A stretch of DNA of 11,683 bases, from the NCBI GenBank assembly GCA_003484265.1, contig DNDO01000064.1, forward strand, positions 1 through 11,683, read 5' to 3'. The stretch is from Anaerolineae bacterium (lineage in GTDB: Bacteria > Chloroflexota > Anaerolineae > Anaerolineales > Villigracilaceae). Under the pieces are notes generated by a model that did no database searches, had not been told where the DNA came from, and saw only the letters and a program-made list of their open reading frames with translations. Both the position numbers and the translations under genes were made by a program. Shown piece by piece: positions 5,514 through 11,683 of this stretch; within the stretch, counting starts at the first letter, position 1; each line of letters begins with the position of its first letter.

Positions 5514-6854
5514 ATGGACATCGAATCATCATACAACAAAGCCCTAGATTATCTATATTCCTTCGTGGATTATAGCCTGAAACATTCTTCCGAACTTGCG
5601 AAGGCGGAGTTCAACCTTGACCGCATGTTCGCTTTGATGGAGGAACTTGGAAACCCGCAAACGAAGTATCCAATCATCCACGTGGCAGGGACGAAGGGCA
5701 AAGGCTCGGTCAGCGCGATGTGCGCGTCCGCGTTGAGGGCGGGAGGATATCGGGTTGGGTTGTACACGTCTCCGCATTTGCTTGATTATTGCGAGCGGAT
5801 TCAGGTCGATGGGGAGCCGATCTCGCATCAATTGATGATCGAGTTGGTCGAAGAAATAAAGTCCGCCGTTGCGAAGGTTCCAAAACTTACAACGTTTGAA
5901 ATAACAACCGCGCTCGGCTTTCTCGCGTTCACACGGCAGGGATGCAATGCAGTTGTACTCGAAGTCGGTTTGGGTGGACGATTGGATGCGACGAATATTG
6001 TCATTCCGAAAGTTTCGGTTATCACATCGTTGTCTTATGACCATACAGCTGTGCTGGGAGATACGCTTTCCAAGATCGCAGGTGAAAAAGCAGGCATTAT
6101 CAAAGATTTCGTTCCGGTAGTCTCCTCTTCACAAACGGAAGAGGCGCTCGAAGTGCTGGAGCGTGTAGCCTTGAATAAGGGGTGTGAATTTACGCTTGTT
6201 GGGAAAGATATAAAATTCGATAAGGTTTCTTCAACGTTGGATGGGCAATCAATTACCATCGCGCAGAGCGTAGAGAAGCGAAGTCGAACCGCCTCTGTTC
6301 AATTGTACATACCCTTACTCGGCAACCACCAAATCGAGAATGCCGCCGTTGCTTTCGCTGCCCTGAAAGCAAGCGGGATCGAGATTACTGAGGAAGCCAT
6401 CAAAAAGGGGTTTTCTCAGGTAAAATGGCGCGCCCGCTTTGAGGTGGCGCGGCGCGAACCGCCTGTGATTTTTGAGTCCGCGCATAATACGGATTCGTTT
6501 GTCAAATTGAAACAGACGTTGGATGAATATTATCCTGATAAACAGGTCTATCTCATCTTTGGCGCATCGGAGGATAAGAATATTCTTGATATGTTTTCAG
6601 TGATGAAACCAAGGATAAAAAGACTCATCGTTACGCGGGCGGATCATCCGAGGGCGCTCGATGCGGCGAGAATCCTGGAGTTGGCGATGCAGGCTGAGGT
6701 GGAGTCTGAGGCGGTAGGTCCCGTTGAGTCCGCGTTTGGGCGGGCGTTGGAGTTATCTGCAAATGATGGTAGCATTGTCTTATCCGCTGGCAGTATGTTT
6801 GTTACAGCTGAAGTTATGAGAGCATGGAATAAAATTAAAGATACGTCATTGTGA
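5514..6854 (+). CDS. folC: Folylpolyglutamate synthase / dihydrofolate synthase
   Basis: A 446-residue cytoplasmic Mur-ligase-type enzyme that uses ATP to join glutamate to dihydropteroate and/or reduced folates. The P-loop GTKGKGS lies at residues 59-65 (K63 and S65 key). TSPHL follows at 85-89, then a FEITTALGF block and EVGLGGRLDATN at 150-161. SYDHTAVLGDTLSKIAGEKAGIIK ends at 197 and includes K192, the usual carbamylated-lysine position. The C-terminal ligase-domain end carries the late GAS..KN and TRADHPRA blocks. Length is normal. The ATG is preceded by a promoter-like element rather than a ribosome binding site, which suggests a leaderless mRNA. The last three codons and stop (ACG TCA TTG TGA) coincide with the left arm of a palindromic repeat, so the C-terminal end may have been shaped by repeat insertion. 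No other folate genes are in the window. Confidence 0.94.
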   Translation: MDIESSYNKALDYLYSFVDYSLKHSSELAKAEFNLDRMFALMEELGNPQTKYPIIHVAGTKGKGSVSAMCASALRAGGYRVGLYTSPHLLDYCERIQVDGEPISHQLMIELVEEIKSAVAKVPKLTTFEITTALGFLAFTRQGCNAVVLEVGLGGRLDATNIVIPKVSVITSLSYDHTAVLGDTLSKIAGEKAGIIKDFVPVVSSSQTEEALEVLERVALNKGCEFTLVGKDIKFDKVSSTLDGQSITIAQSVEKRSRTASVQLYIPLLGNHQIENAAVAFAALKASGIEITEEAIKKGFSQVKWRARFEVARREPPVIFESAHNTDSFVKLKQTLDEYYPDKQVYLIFGASEDKNILDMFSVMKPRIKRLIVTRADHPRALDAARILELAMQAEVESEAVGPVESAFGRALELSANDGSIVLSAGSMFVTAEVMRAWNKIKDTSL

Positions 6855-6948
6855 GCTGGGCTGGGTTTCGACACCGCACCTGTGGTGGGCGCAGTTGTAA
6901 GCTGCAAAAGCAAGAGCGCGGCCATCAACCACCAGCCCTCGCAATGAC
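6844..6948. repeat. Palindromic repeat with GTCATTGYGAG ends between folC and lon
   Basis: GTCATTGTGAG at 6845-6855 and CTCGCAATGAC at 6938-6948 are inverted arms matching at ten of eleven positions; the one difference still pairs as G-U in RNA. A second short match (GGGCTGG at 6858-6864 against CCAGCC at 6932-6937) extends the stem after a bulge. The interior has smaller possible hairpins, such as CACC/GGTG around 6872-6888 and GCAG/CTGC around 6891-6905. The left arm overlaps the folC stop codon, and the right arm ends ten bases before the lon start. There is no transposase and no coding potential inside. The related shorter copy at 5162-5183 supports a dispersed family of non-coding elements. 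Confidence 0.65.
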
Positions 6949-6954
6949 AGAGGT
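6949..6954 (+). promoter_or_regulatory. Shine-Dalgarno site for lon
   Basis: AGAGGT lies just after the right arm of the repeat, with AAC before the ATG at 6958. The spacing is short but workable. It supports the chosen lon start and shows that the repeat element stops directly short of the translation signal. Confidence 0.5.
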
Positions 6955-6957
6955 AAC

Positions 6958-9438
6958 ATGAGTCACCCAAAAGAATGGAACGAAGAAGAAGATAATTTTG
7001 ATTTAACCCTCTCACAGCGCACAGAGGAGTTGTACCGCATTCCAAACCGCGAGTTGGATGAAGATGGCATGATCGAAGCGGCGGTGCTGCCGCTTCGCGA
7101 TCTGATCATCTTTCCGCGCATGGTCTCACCGATCTTTGTCGGACGTGAAGCTTCATTGCTTGCAGTAGAGGAAGCGCAGCGCAAGGGATTGACAGTGATC
7201 GGGCTTACACAAACCAACCCCGATCAGGATCAGCCTGGCGCGAGCGATTTTATCCCCGTTGGCGTGGAGATGGCGGTAGGGCGCTTGCTTGCGATGCCGG
7301 ACGGCTCGCACTCTGCCCTCGTGCAGGGACGCCGCCGCGTGGAGATCGTGGAGTTCGTCCGCGCCAAGCCATATCTTGTTGTGCGCGCCCGCGTCGTTCT
7401 GGAACCTCAAACTGCAGACCGCCAAACGCAGGCACTCATGCGTTCCTCGCTGGACCTGTTCGACCGCTGCGTGCAATTGGACCGTACCATCCCCGATGAA
7501 GCGCATCTTTTCGCGATGAACATCTCCGAGCCCGGCTGGCTGGCGGATATGATCGCCACATCGCTGGCGTTGAACTATGAAGTGAAACAAAGCCTATTGA
7601 TGCTGCTCGATGTGGGCGAACGCTTGCAGGCGTTGGACAAGATCCTTGCGCAGGAAGTGGACGTGCTTGAACTTGAGGATGAGATTCATGCGCGTGTGCA
7701 GGATGAAGTGGATAAGTCTCAGCGCGAGTATTATTTGCGAGAGCAAATGCGACAGATCCAAAATGAGTTGGGTGAAGGCGATATTTTCACGCGAGACGCG
7801 GTTGATCTAAAAACAAAAATTGAAGCGGCGAACCTGCCCGATGAACCAAAGCTTGTAGCATTTAAGGAACTTGACAGGTTGAACCAGATGCCGCCCATGG
7901 CTCCAGAAGTGGGAATCATCCGCACCTACATAGACTGGATCACTGACCTGCCGTGGACGAATTTTTCTCCTGACAACCTCGATGTAAAGAATGCGGCGAA
8001 GATTCTCGAACGCGATCATTACGGATTGAAAAAAGCAAAGGAACGAATCCTTGAATATATTGCTGTCCGCTCGCTGAAGCCGAAAAAAGATAGACAACCC
8101 ATCCTATGTTTCGTTGGACCCCCGGGCGTCGGGAAGACATCGCTCGGGCGTTCGATTGCTGAGGCGCTAGGGAAGAAGTTCGTGCGTGTGTCGCTTGGCG
8201 GTGTGCGGGATGAAGCGGAGATCCGCGGTCATCGGCGGACTTATATCGGCGCGTTACCCGGGCGTATCATTCAAACAATGAAACGGGCGGGGACGTCGAA
8301 TCCGCTGTTTATGTTGGATGAGATCGATAAGCTGTATTCCGATTTTCGCGGTGATCCTGCATCTGCAATGTTGGAAGTTTTGGACCCCGAGCAGAATAAT
8401 GCTTTCAGCGATCATTACCTTGAGATGCCGTTCGATCTTTCCAAGGTGATGTTTGTTACGACCGCGAATTACCTTGGGAGTATTCCCCCGGCTTTGCTCG
8501 ACCGCATGGAGGTGATCGAGTTTCCCGGTTACATCGAAGAGGAAAAACTCGAGATTGCCACCCGTTATTTGATCCCCCGTCAGATCGAGGAAAATGGATT
8601 GGACGGTATCAACCTCCAGTTTGAGTCCGATGCGGTGCGCCGTATCATCCGTGAATATACGTATGAGGCGGGTGTCCGCAATTTGGAGCGTGAGATCGGC
8701 AAGGTCTGCCGCAAGGTCGCAAGATTGAAAGCGGAGGGGAGGAAGTATCCTTCAACGATCACGTTGGCGGCTGTTGAGAAACTATTGGGTCCGCAACAAT
8801 TCTTTTCGCCAGAAGCCGAACTCTCCGATGAGGTTGGCGTGGTTACTTCGCTGGCTTGGACGGAGAACGGCGGCGAGATCATGCCCGTGGAAGTTGCGAT
8901 CCTTGAGGGGAAGGGCGGAATGCAAATGACCGGGCAGATGGGTGACGTGATGCAGGAATCCGGGCAGGCGGCGTTGACGTATATCAAGTCGCGCGCGGTG
9001 CAATTGAATATTGACCTTGATGTTTTCGAGCGCATGGACATCCATGTGCATATGCCGGAAGGTGCAATTCCGAAGGATGGTCCATCCGCCGGCATCACCA
9101 TGGCGACAGCGGTCATCTCCGCATTGACGGGACGCCCGGTCTACAAGCACGTTGGCATGACTGGCGAGATCACCCTGCGCGGGCGCGTGCTTCCGATCGG
9201 AGGCGTTCGCGAAAAGGTTTTGGCGGCGCATCGTGCTGGTTTGAAAACGGTCATCCTGCCGGAAAAGAATCTAAAAGACCTTGTCGATCTGCCGAAGACG
9301 GCAAAGGCGGAATTAAAGATCATCGCGGTCAAACACCTGGACGATGTGTTGAAGTTTGCTCTATCGCCTGAAGTGACCGTAGAACCTCCAAGACCGAAAA
9401 AACAAAGCAAAGAGGACCTGCCCGAAGAGAGTGAATGA
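6958..9438 (+). CDS. lon: ATP-dependent endopeptidase La (Lon protease)
   Basis: An 826-residue cytoplasmic AAA+ serine protease that unfolds and degrades misfolded and regulatory proteins as a hexamer. The N-terminal substrate-binding domain starts with VLPLRDLIIFPRMVSPIFVGR (about residue 42). A coiled-coil region around 230-270 (EVDVLELEDEIHARVQDEVDKSQREYYLREQMRQIQ in outline) links to the AAA+ module. Walker A GPPGVGKT is at 387-394 (K393) and Walker B LFMLDEIDK has D454-E455. The protease domain carries the Ser-Lys dyad: S710 in KDGPSAG and K753 in GGVREK, 43 residues apart as in Escherichia coli Lon. Length is normal for the bacterial LonA type. A charged tail (RPKKQSKEDLPEESE) ends the protein. 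There is no obvious heat-shock CIRCE element upstream. It lies 103 bases downstream of folC, with a palindromic repeat filling the gap, and may be co-transcribed with it. Confidence 0.97.
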   Translation: MSHPKEWNEEEDNFDLTLSQRTEELYRIPNRELDEDGMIEAAVLPLRDLIIFPRMVSPIFVGREASLLAVEEAQRKGLTVIGLTQTNPDQDQPGASDFIPVGVEMAVGRLLAMPDGSHSALVQGRRRVEIVEFVRAKPYLVVRARVVLEPQTADRQTQALMRSSLDLFDRCVQLDRTIPDEAHLFAMNISEPGWLADMIATSLALNYEVKQSLLMLLDVGERLQALDKILAQEVDVLELEDEIHARVQDEVDKSQREYYLREQMRQIQNELGEGDIFTRDAVDLKTKIEAANLPDEPKLVAFKELDRLNQMPPMAPEVGIIRTYIDWITDLPWTNFSPDNLDVKNAAKILERDHYGLKKAKERILEYIAVRSLKPKKDRQPILCFVGPPGVGKTSLGRSIAEALGKKFVRVSLGGVRDEAEIRGHRRTYIGALPGRIIQTMKRAGTSNPLFMLDEIDKLYSDFRGDPASAMLEVLDPEQNNAFSDHYLEMPFDLSKVMFVTTANYLGSIPPALLDRMEVIEFPGYIEEEKLEIATRYLIPRQIEENGLDGINLQFESDAVRRIIREYTYEAGVRNLEREIGKVCRKVARLKAEGRKYPSTITLAAVEKLLGPQQFFSPEAELSDEVGVVTSLAWTENGGEIMPVEVAILEGKGGMQMTGQMGDVMQESGQAALTYIKSRAVQLNIDLDVFERMDIHVHMPEGAIPKDGPSAGITMATAVISALTGRPVYKHVGMTGEITLRGRVLPIGGVREKVLAAHRAGLKTVILPEKNLKDLVDLPKTAKAELKIIAVKHLDDVLKFALSPEVTVEPPRPKKQSKEDLPEESE

Positions 9439-9494
9439 GATTAACCGCAATGATTCGAGGCAGCAATAGGTATTAGAACGAAACCCTAGTGATA

Positions 9495-9511
9495 CTTCGT
9501 GTCCTTCGTGG
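9495..9511 (+). repeat. Imperfect tandem CTTCGTG motif before the SDR gene
   Basis: The lon-SDR gap (9439-9526, 88 bases) contains CTTCGTGTCCTTCGTGG, two CTTCGTG units, in the otherwise unremarkable leader of the SDR gene. Similar phrases recur upstream of genes in several bacterial groups as far as I remember, so this may be a small dispersed repeat. No clear terminator for lon or promoter for the SDR gene is visible in the same gap. Confidence 0.35.
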
Positions 9512-9526
9512 TAAAAAGGGTAAATC

Positions 9527-10339
9527 ATGGCAATTAATCTCAAAAACAAGGTAGTCCTAATTACAGGCGCATCATCAGGTTTTGGCGAGGATGCGGCGCG
9601 TATTTTCGCCAAAGAGGGTTGCAAGGTTGTGCTTGCTGCGCGCCGACTCGACCGCCTGCAATCTCTTGCCGCAGATATTCAAAGTGCCGGAGGCGAAGCA
9701 CTCGCGATCCCGGCGGATGTGAATGAACTGGCAGAGATCGAGTTGATGGTGCAGACCACGCTTGACCTGTATGGACACATCGACATCCTCTTCAATAACG
9801 CCGGTTTCGGCAGTGTGGATTGGTTCGAGAATCTCGATCCCGCACGCGACATCGAAACGATGATACGAGTAAACCTGATCGGCACGATGCTCGTAACACG
9901 TGCGACAATCCCGCACATGCTCGAACGCGGTTCCGGCCATATCATCAATATGTCGTCCGTGGCGGGGCTGATCGCAGCGCCGTTGATCTCAAACTATTCC
10001 GCCAGTAAGTACGGCGTCCGCGCTTTTACGGATTCGCTTCGCCGTGAAGTCTCACCGTTTGGAATCAAGGTGAGCGGCATCTATCCCGGCCCCGCCGCCA
10101 CCGAATTTGGCACGCATATCAAAAACACCCGTTCACGCCAGACGGTAAAAAGAATAAAATATCCGCACCTCACATCGGAATATGTTGCCTTGCGCGTCGT
10201 GAATGTCGCGAAACGCCCGGTGCGAAGTCTTGTCATCCCGTGGTGGTTCCGCGTCATCACCGGCTTCGATATGCTGTTTCCCGTTGTTGTGGATTGGATA
10301 CTTTATACTTTTTCTAAGAAAAATCATAAGTTGGATTAG
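9527..10339 (+). CDS. Classical SDR oxidoreductase with hydrophobic C-terminal tail
   Basis: A 270-residue NAD(P)-dependent short-chain dehydrogenase/reductase. The cofactor motif TGASSGFG is at 13-20, and AARR at 37-40 after the second strand suggests NADP preference. NNAG is at 90-93. The catalytic set is complete: S144 with Y157 and K161 (YSASK). PGP follows at 187-189. The substrate cannot be read from the sequence. The last 35 residues (about 236-262) are rich in W, F and V (PWWFRVITGFDMLFPVVVDWILYTF) followed by basic KKNHK, which suggests membrane association or a hydrophobic substrate pocket. The only ribosome-binding candidate is AAAGGG about nine bases before the ATG. The stop TAG overlaps the ribosome binding site of the next gene, so the two are almost certainly co-transcribed. 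It contrasts with the SDR at 4353-5144, in which the Tyr and Lys are replaced. Confidence 0.9.
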   Translation: MAINLKNKVVLITGASSGFGEDAARIFAKEGCKVVLAARRLDRLQSLAADIQSAGGEALAIPADVNELAEIELMVQTTLDLYGHIDILFNNAGFGSVDWFENLDPARDIETMIRVNLIGTMLVTRATIPHMLERGSGHIINMSSVAGLIAAPLISNYSASKYGVRAFTDSLRREVSPFGIKVSGIYPGPAATEFGTHIKNTRSRQTVKRIKYPHLTSEYVALRVVNVAKRPVRSLVIPWWFRVITGFDMLFPVVVDWILYTFSKKNHKLD

Positions 10340-10342
10340 GAG
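10337..10342 (+). promoter_or_regulatory. Shine-Dalgarno site for the M24B peptidase, overlapping the SDR stop
   Basis: TAGGAG combines the SDR stop codon TAG with GGAG, six bases before the ATG at 10349. It decides the start of the peptidase gene and ties its translation to the end of the SDR gene. Confidence 0.7.
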
Positions 10343-10348
10343 TCTCGC

Positions 10349-11455
10349 ATGTCACAATCACGCCTCGACAAACTCAACGCCTCACTTCAGACATCAGACC
10401 TGGATGCGGTTATCCTGAATCCCGGTCCCACGCTGACGTATCTGACCGGCATGCATTTCCATTTGATGGAGCGCCCGGTCGTTTTGTTTTTCGCGAAGAA
10501 CCAGGACCCGGTCCTCGTCCTGCCCGAATTGGAATTACAAAAAACAACATCTCTGCCGTATAAACTGCAAGTGTTCTCCTACCCGGAGAATCCGTCAGAA
10601 TGGGACAATGCCTTTCGTAAGGCGGTGCAGGCTCTCGGTCTGGATGGGAAGCGGATCGGCGTCGAGCCGCGTCAACTGCGGTTGATGGATTTTGGTCATG
10701 TTAAAGCCGGCGCGCCCGAAGCGGATTATCCCGATGCTGGCAATGTCTTGTCTGGCTTGCGGTTGAAGAAGGATCAGACCGAGATCGAAATAATGCGCAA
10801 AGCGGTCAAGATCGCGCAGTCTGCGTTGGAAGCGACAATCCCATCCATAAGGATCGGCATGACCGAAAAGGAATTATCATCCGAGTTGGTGGTGCAGTTG
10901 CTCAAGCATGGCTCTGAACCCGAACTGCCGTTCAGCCCCATTGTCTCTGGTGGACCGAATTCCGCAAATCCACACGCCTCGCCTACGGAACGGAAGTTGC
11001 AGGCAGGTGATCTGCTTGTAATTGACTGGGGCGCAACATATGACGGATACATCTCTGACCTGACGCGTACTTTTGCTGTGGGCGAAGTGGATGACGAATA
11101 TCAGAAAATGCATAAGATCGTGCAGGAGGCGAATGCTGCAGGGCGAGCCGCCGCTAAGCCCGGCGCGCGCTGTGCGGATGTGGATATTGCCACCCGCGAT
11201 GTGATCGAAAAAGCGGGCTACGGAAAATATTTCAGGCATCGCACCGGTCATGGCATTGGCATGGAAGCCCATGAAGAACCTTATATGCGCGGCGATAATG
11301 AGCAGTTGCTCGAGCCGGGCATGGCGTTTACAGTGGAACCGGGTATTTATCTGGCAGGCAAAAACGGCGTCCGCATTGAAGATAATGTCGTTATCACCGA
11401 AACAGGCGCGGATGTCCTGTCCGATTTGCCGCGAGAGATGCGCGTGGTGGGATGA
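10349..11455 (+). CDS. M24B metallopeptidase (Xaa-Pro aminopeptidase/dipeptidase family)
   Basis: A 368-residue cytoplasmic pita-bread-fold metallopeptidase that probably removes an N-terminal residue next to proline or splits Xaa-Pro dipeptides. A creatinase-type N-terminal domain covers about residues 1-130 (starting LDKLNASLQTSDLDAVILNP, with YLTGMHF). The catalytic domain follows. All five metal ligands are visible: D226 (DWGATYDGY), D237 (SDLTRT), H301 (RTGHGIG), E330 (VEPGIY) and E344 (RIEDN), plus the conserved H209 (NPHASP). The length (about 350-370) fits the short PepQ/YqhT-like members rather than the longer PepP type. Exact specificity cannot be told. It starts ten bases after the SDR stop and its own stop overlaps the next ATG by four bases, so it is in the middle of an operon. 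Confidence 0.92.
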   Translation: MSQSRLDKLNASLQTSDLDAVILNPGPTLTYLTGMHFHLMERPVVLFFAKNQDPVLVLPELELQKTTSLPYKLQVFSYPENPSEWDNAFRKAVQALGLDGKRIGVEPRQLRLMDFGHVKAGAPEADYPDAGNVLSGLRLKKDQTEIEIMRKAVKIAQSALEATIPSIRIGMTEKELSSELVVQLLKHGSEPELPFSPIVSGGPNSANPHASPTERKLQAGDLLVIDWGATYDGYISDLTRTFAVGEVDDEYQKMHKIVQEANAAGRAAAKPGARCADVDIATRDVIEKAGYGKYFRHRTGHGIGMEAHEEPYMRGDNEQLLEPGMAFTVEPGIYLAGKNGVRIEDNVVITETGADVLSDLPREMRVVG

Positions 11456-11683
11456 TCGTGCTGAACTACATCCGCGAAAATAAAGGAAAATCCCTGCTTA
11501 TTGCGGGGATTATTTTGATTTGGGGGTTGTTGTTTGGTTTATTTAGATCACACGGATATACCGAAACATGGGAACTGTGGGGAGTTGATTCTCATCAGCC
11601 GGTGTTTCTTGACTTCAGATTAATCCCAGGTAGCGCCGAATCCTATCGTAATGGATTTGAACCGTCAGTTGAAAACCCATTAG
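11452..11683 (+). CDS. Membrane protein of unknown function (3' truncated by the window end)
   Basis: An open frame of 77 complete codons starts at the ATG that overlaps the peptidase stop (ATGA) and is still open at the last base. Residues 1-14 are basic (MIVLNYIRENKGKS) and about 15-32 form one hydrophobic helix (LLIAGIILIWGLLFGLF). Then comes a polar stretch beginning RSHGYTETWELWGVD, with FLDFRLIPGSAESYRNGFEP and SVENP. The pattern of a first helix followed by a D.R...G..S...G..P...NP segment reminds me of large multi-helix membrane proteins of the DUF2029/GT-C type, in which an exterior loop follows helix 1. This is a guess from the first 77 residues. The overlap suggests that it is translated together with the peptidase. 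The four-base overlap and the long open frame make the coding call reasonable. Confidence 0.65.
   Translation, partial: MIVLNYIRENKGKSLLIAGIILIWGLLFGLFRSHGYTETWELWGVDSHQPVFLDFRLIPGSAESYRNGFEPSVENPL

Noticed and set aside
6865..6937. Possible small RNA gene or riboswitch between folC and lon
   Set aside because: The structure is better explained by a palindromic repeat with GTCATTGYGAG arms; no promoter, known riboswitch core or terminator T-run is visible.
8580..9116. Minus-strand open frame of 178 codons opposite lon
   Set aside because: It is antisense to the conserved Lon AAA+/protease region, with no ribosome binding site and no family resemblance.
1..11683. Defence island, mobile element or biosynthetic cluster
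   Set aside because: No nuclease, transposase, integrase, methyltransferase, toxin or synthase gene is seen; the genes are mostly housekeeping and the repeats carry no coding capacity.

Overview
The window looks like an ordinary chromosomal segment of a bacterium, most likely a Chloroflexota/Anaerolineae-type organism. This rests on the gene content and on Thr/Pro-rich linkers in an exported repeat protein, not on a marker gene, so the taxon is a moderate-confidence inference. Coding density is very high (longest non-coding gap about 100 bases). I see no tRNA, rRNA, CRISPR array, insertion sequence, phage or plasmid gene.

Layout: (1) Bases 1-690 are the 3' half of rimO, closed by a strong hairpin terminator. 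(2) From 791 to 5465 six genes run on the minus strand. In transcription order they are a DUF503/YlxP-like protein, an SDR-fold protein with an altered catalytic dyad, a small putative lipoprotein, the lipid II flippase murJ, a membrane-anchored TPR-like protein and a four-helix CopD-like membrane protein. Most of these genes overlap or nearly touch. (3) A 48-base divergent intergenic region (5466-5513) separates this set from a plus-strand set: folC, lon, a classical SDR with a hydrophobic tail, an M24B metallopeptidase, and the start of a membrane protein cut by the window end.

How the genes fit together: most are housekeeping. rimO modifies ribosomal protein S12, murJ exports the peptidoglycan precursor, folC makes folylpolyglutamates and lon is the ATP-dependent quality-control protease. 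The linkage seems to be by co-transcription rather than one shared pathway. The TPR-like/CopD-like pair (4-base overlap) and the peptidase/membrane-protein pair (4-base overlap) are the tightest couplings.

I found no clearly new biological system. The points most worth a second look are: (a) two copies of a GTCATTGYGA-type palindromic repeat, one directly abutting an upstream stop codon and the other providing the folC stop; (b) three genes, each probably first in its transcript, with no Shine-Dalgarno sequence, two of them with a good -10 box exactly seven bases before the ATG, which suggests leaderless mRNAs; (c) the SDR at 4353-5144, in which Ser and Arg replace the catalytic Tyr and Lys.
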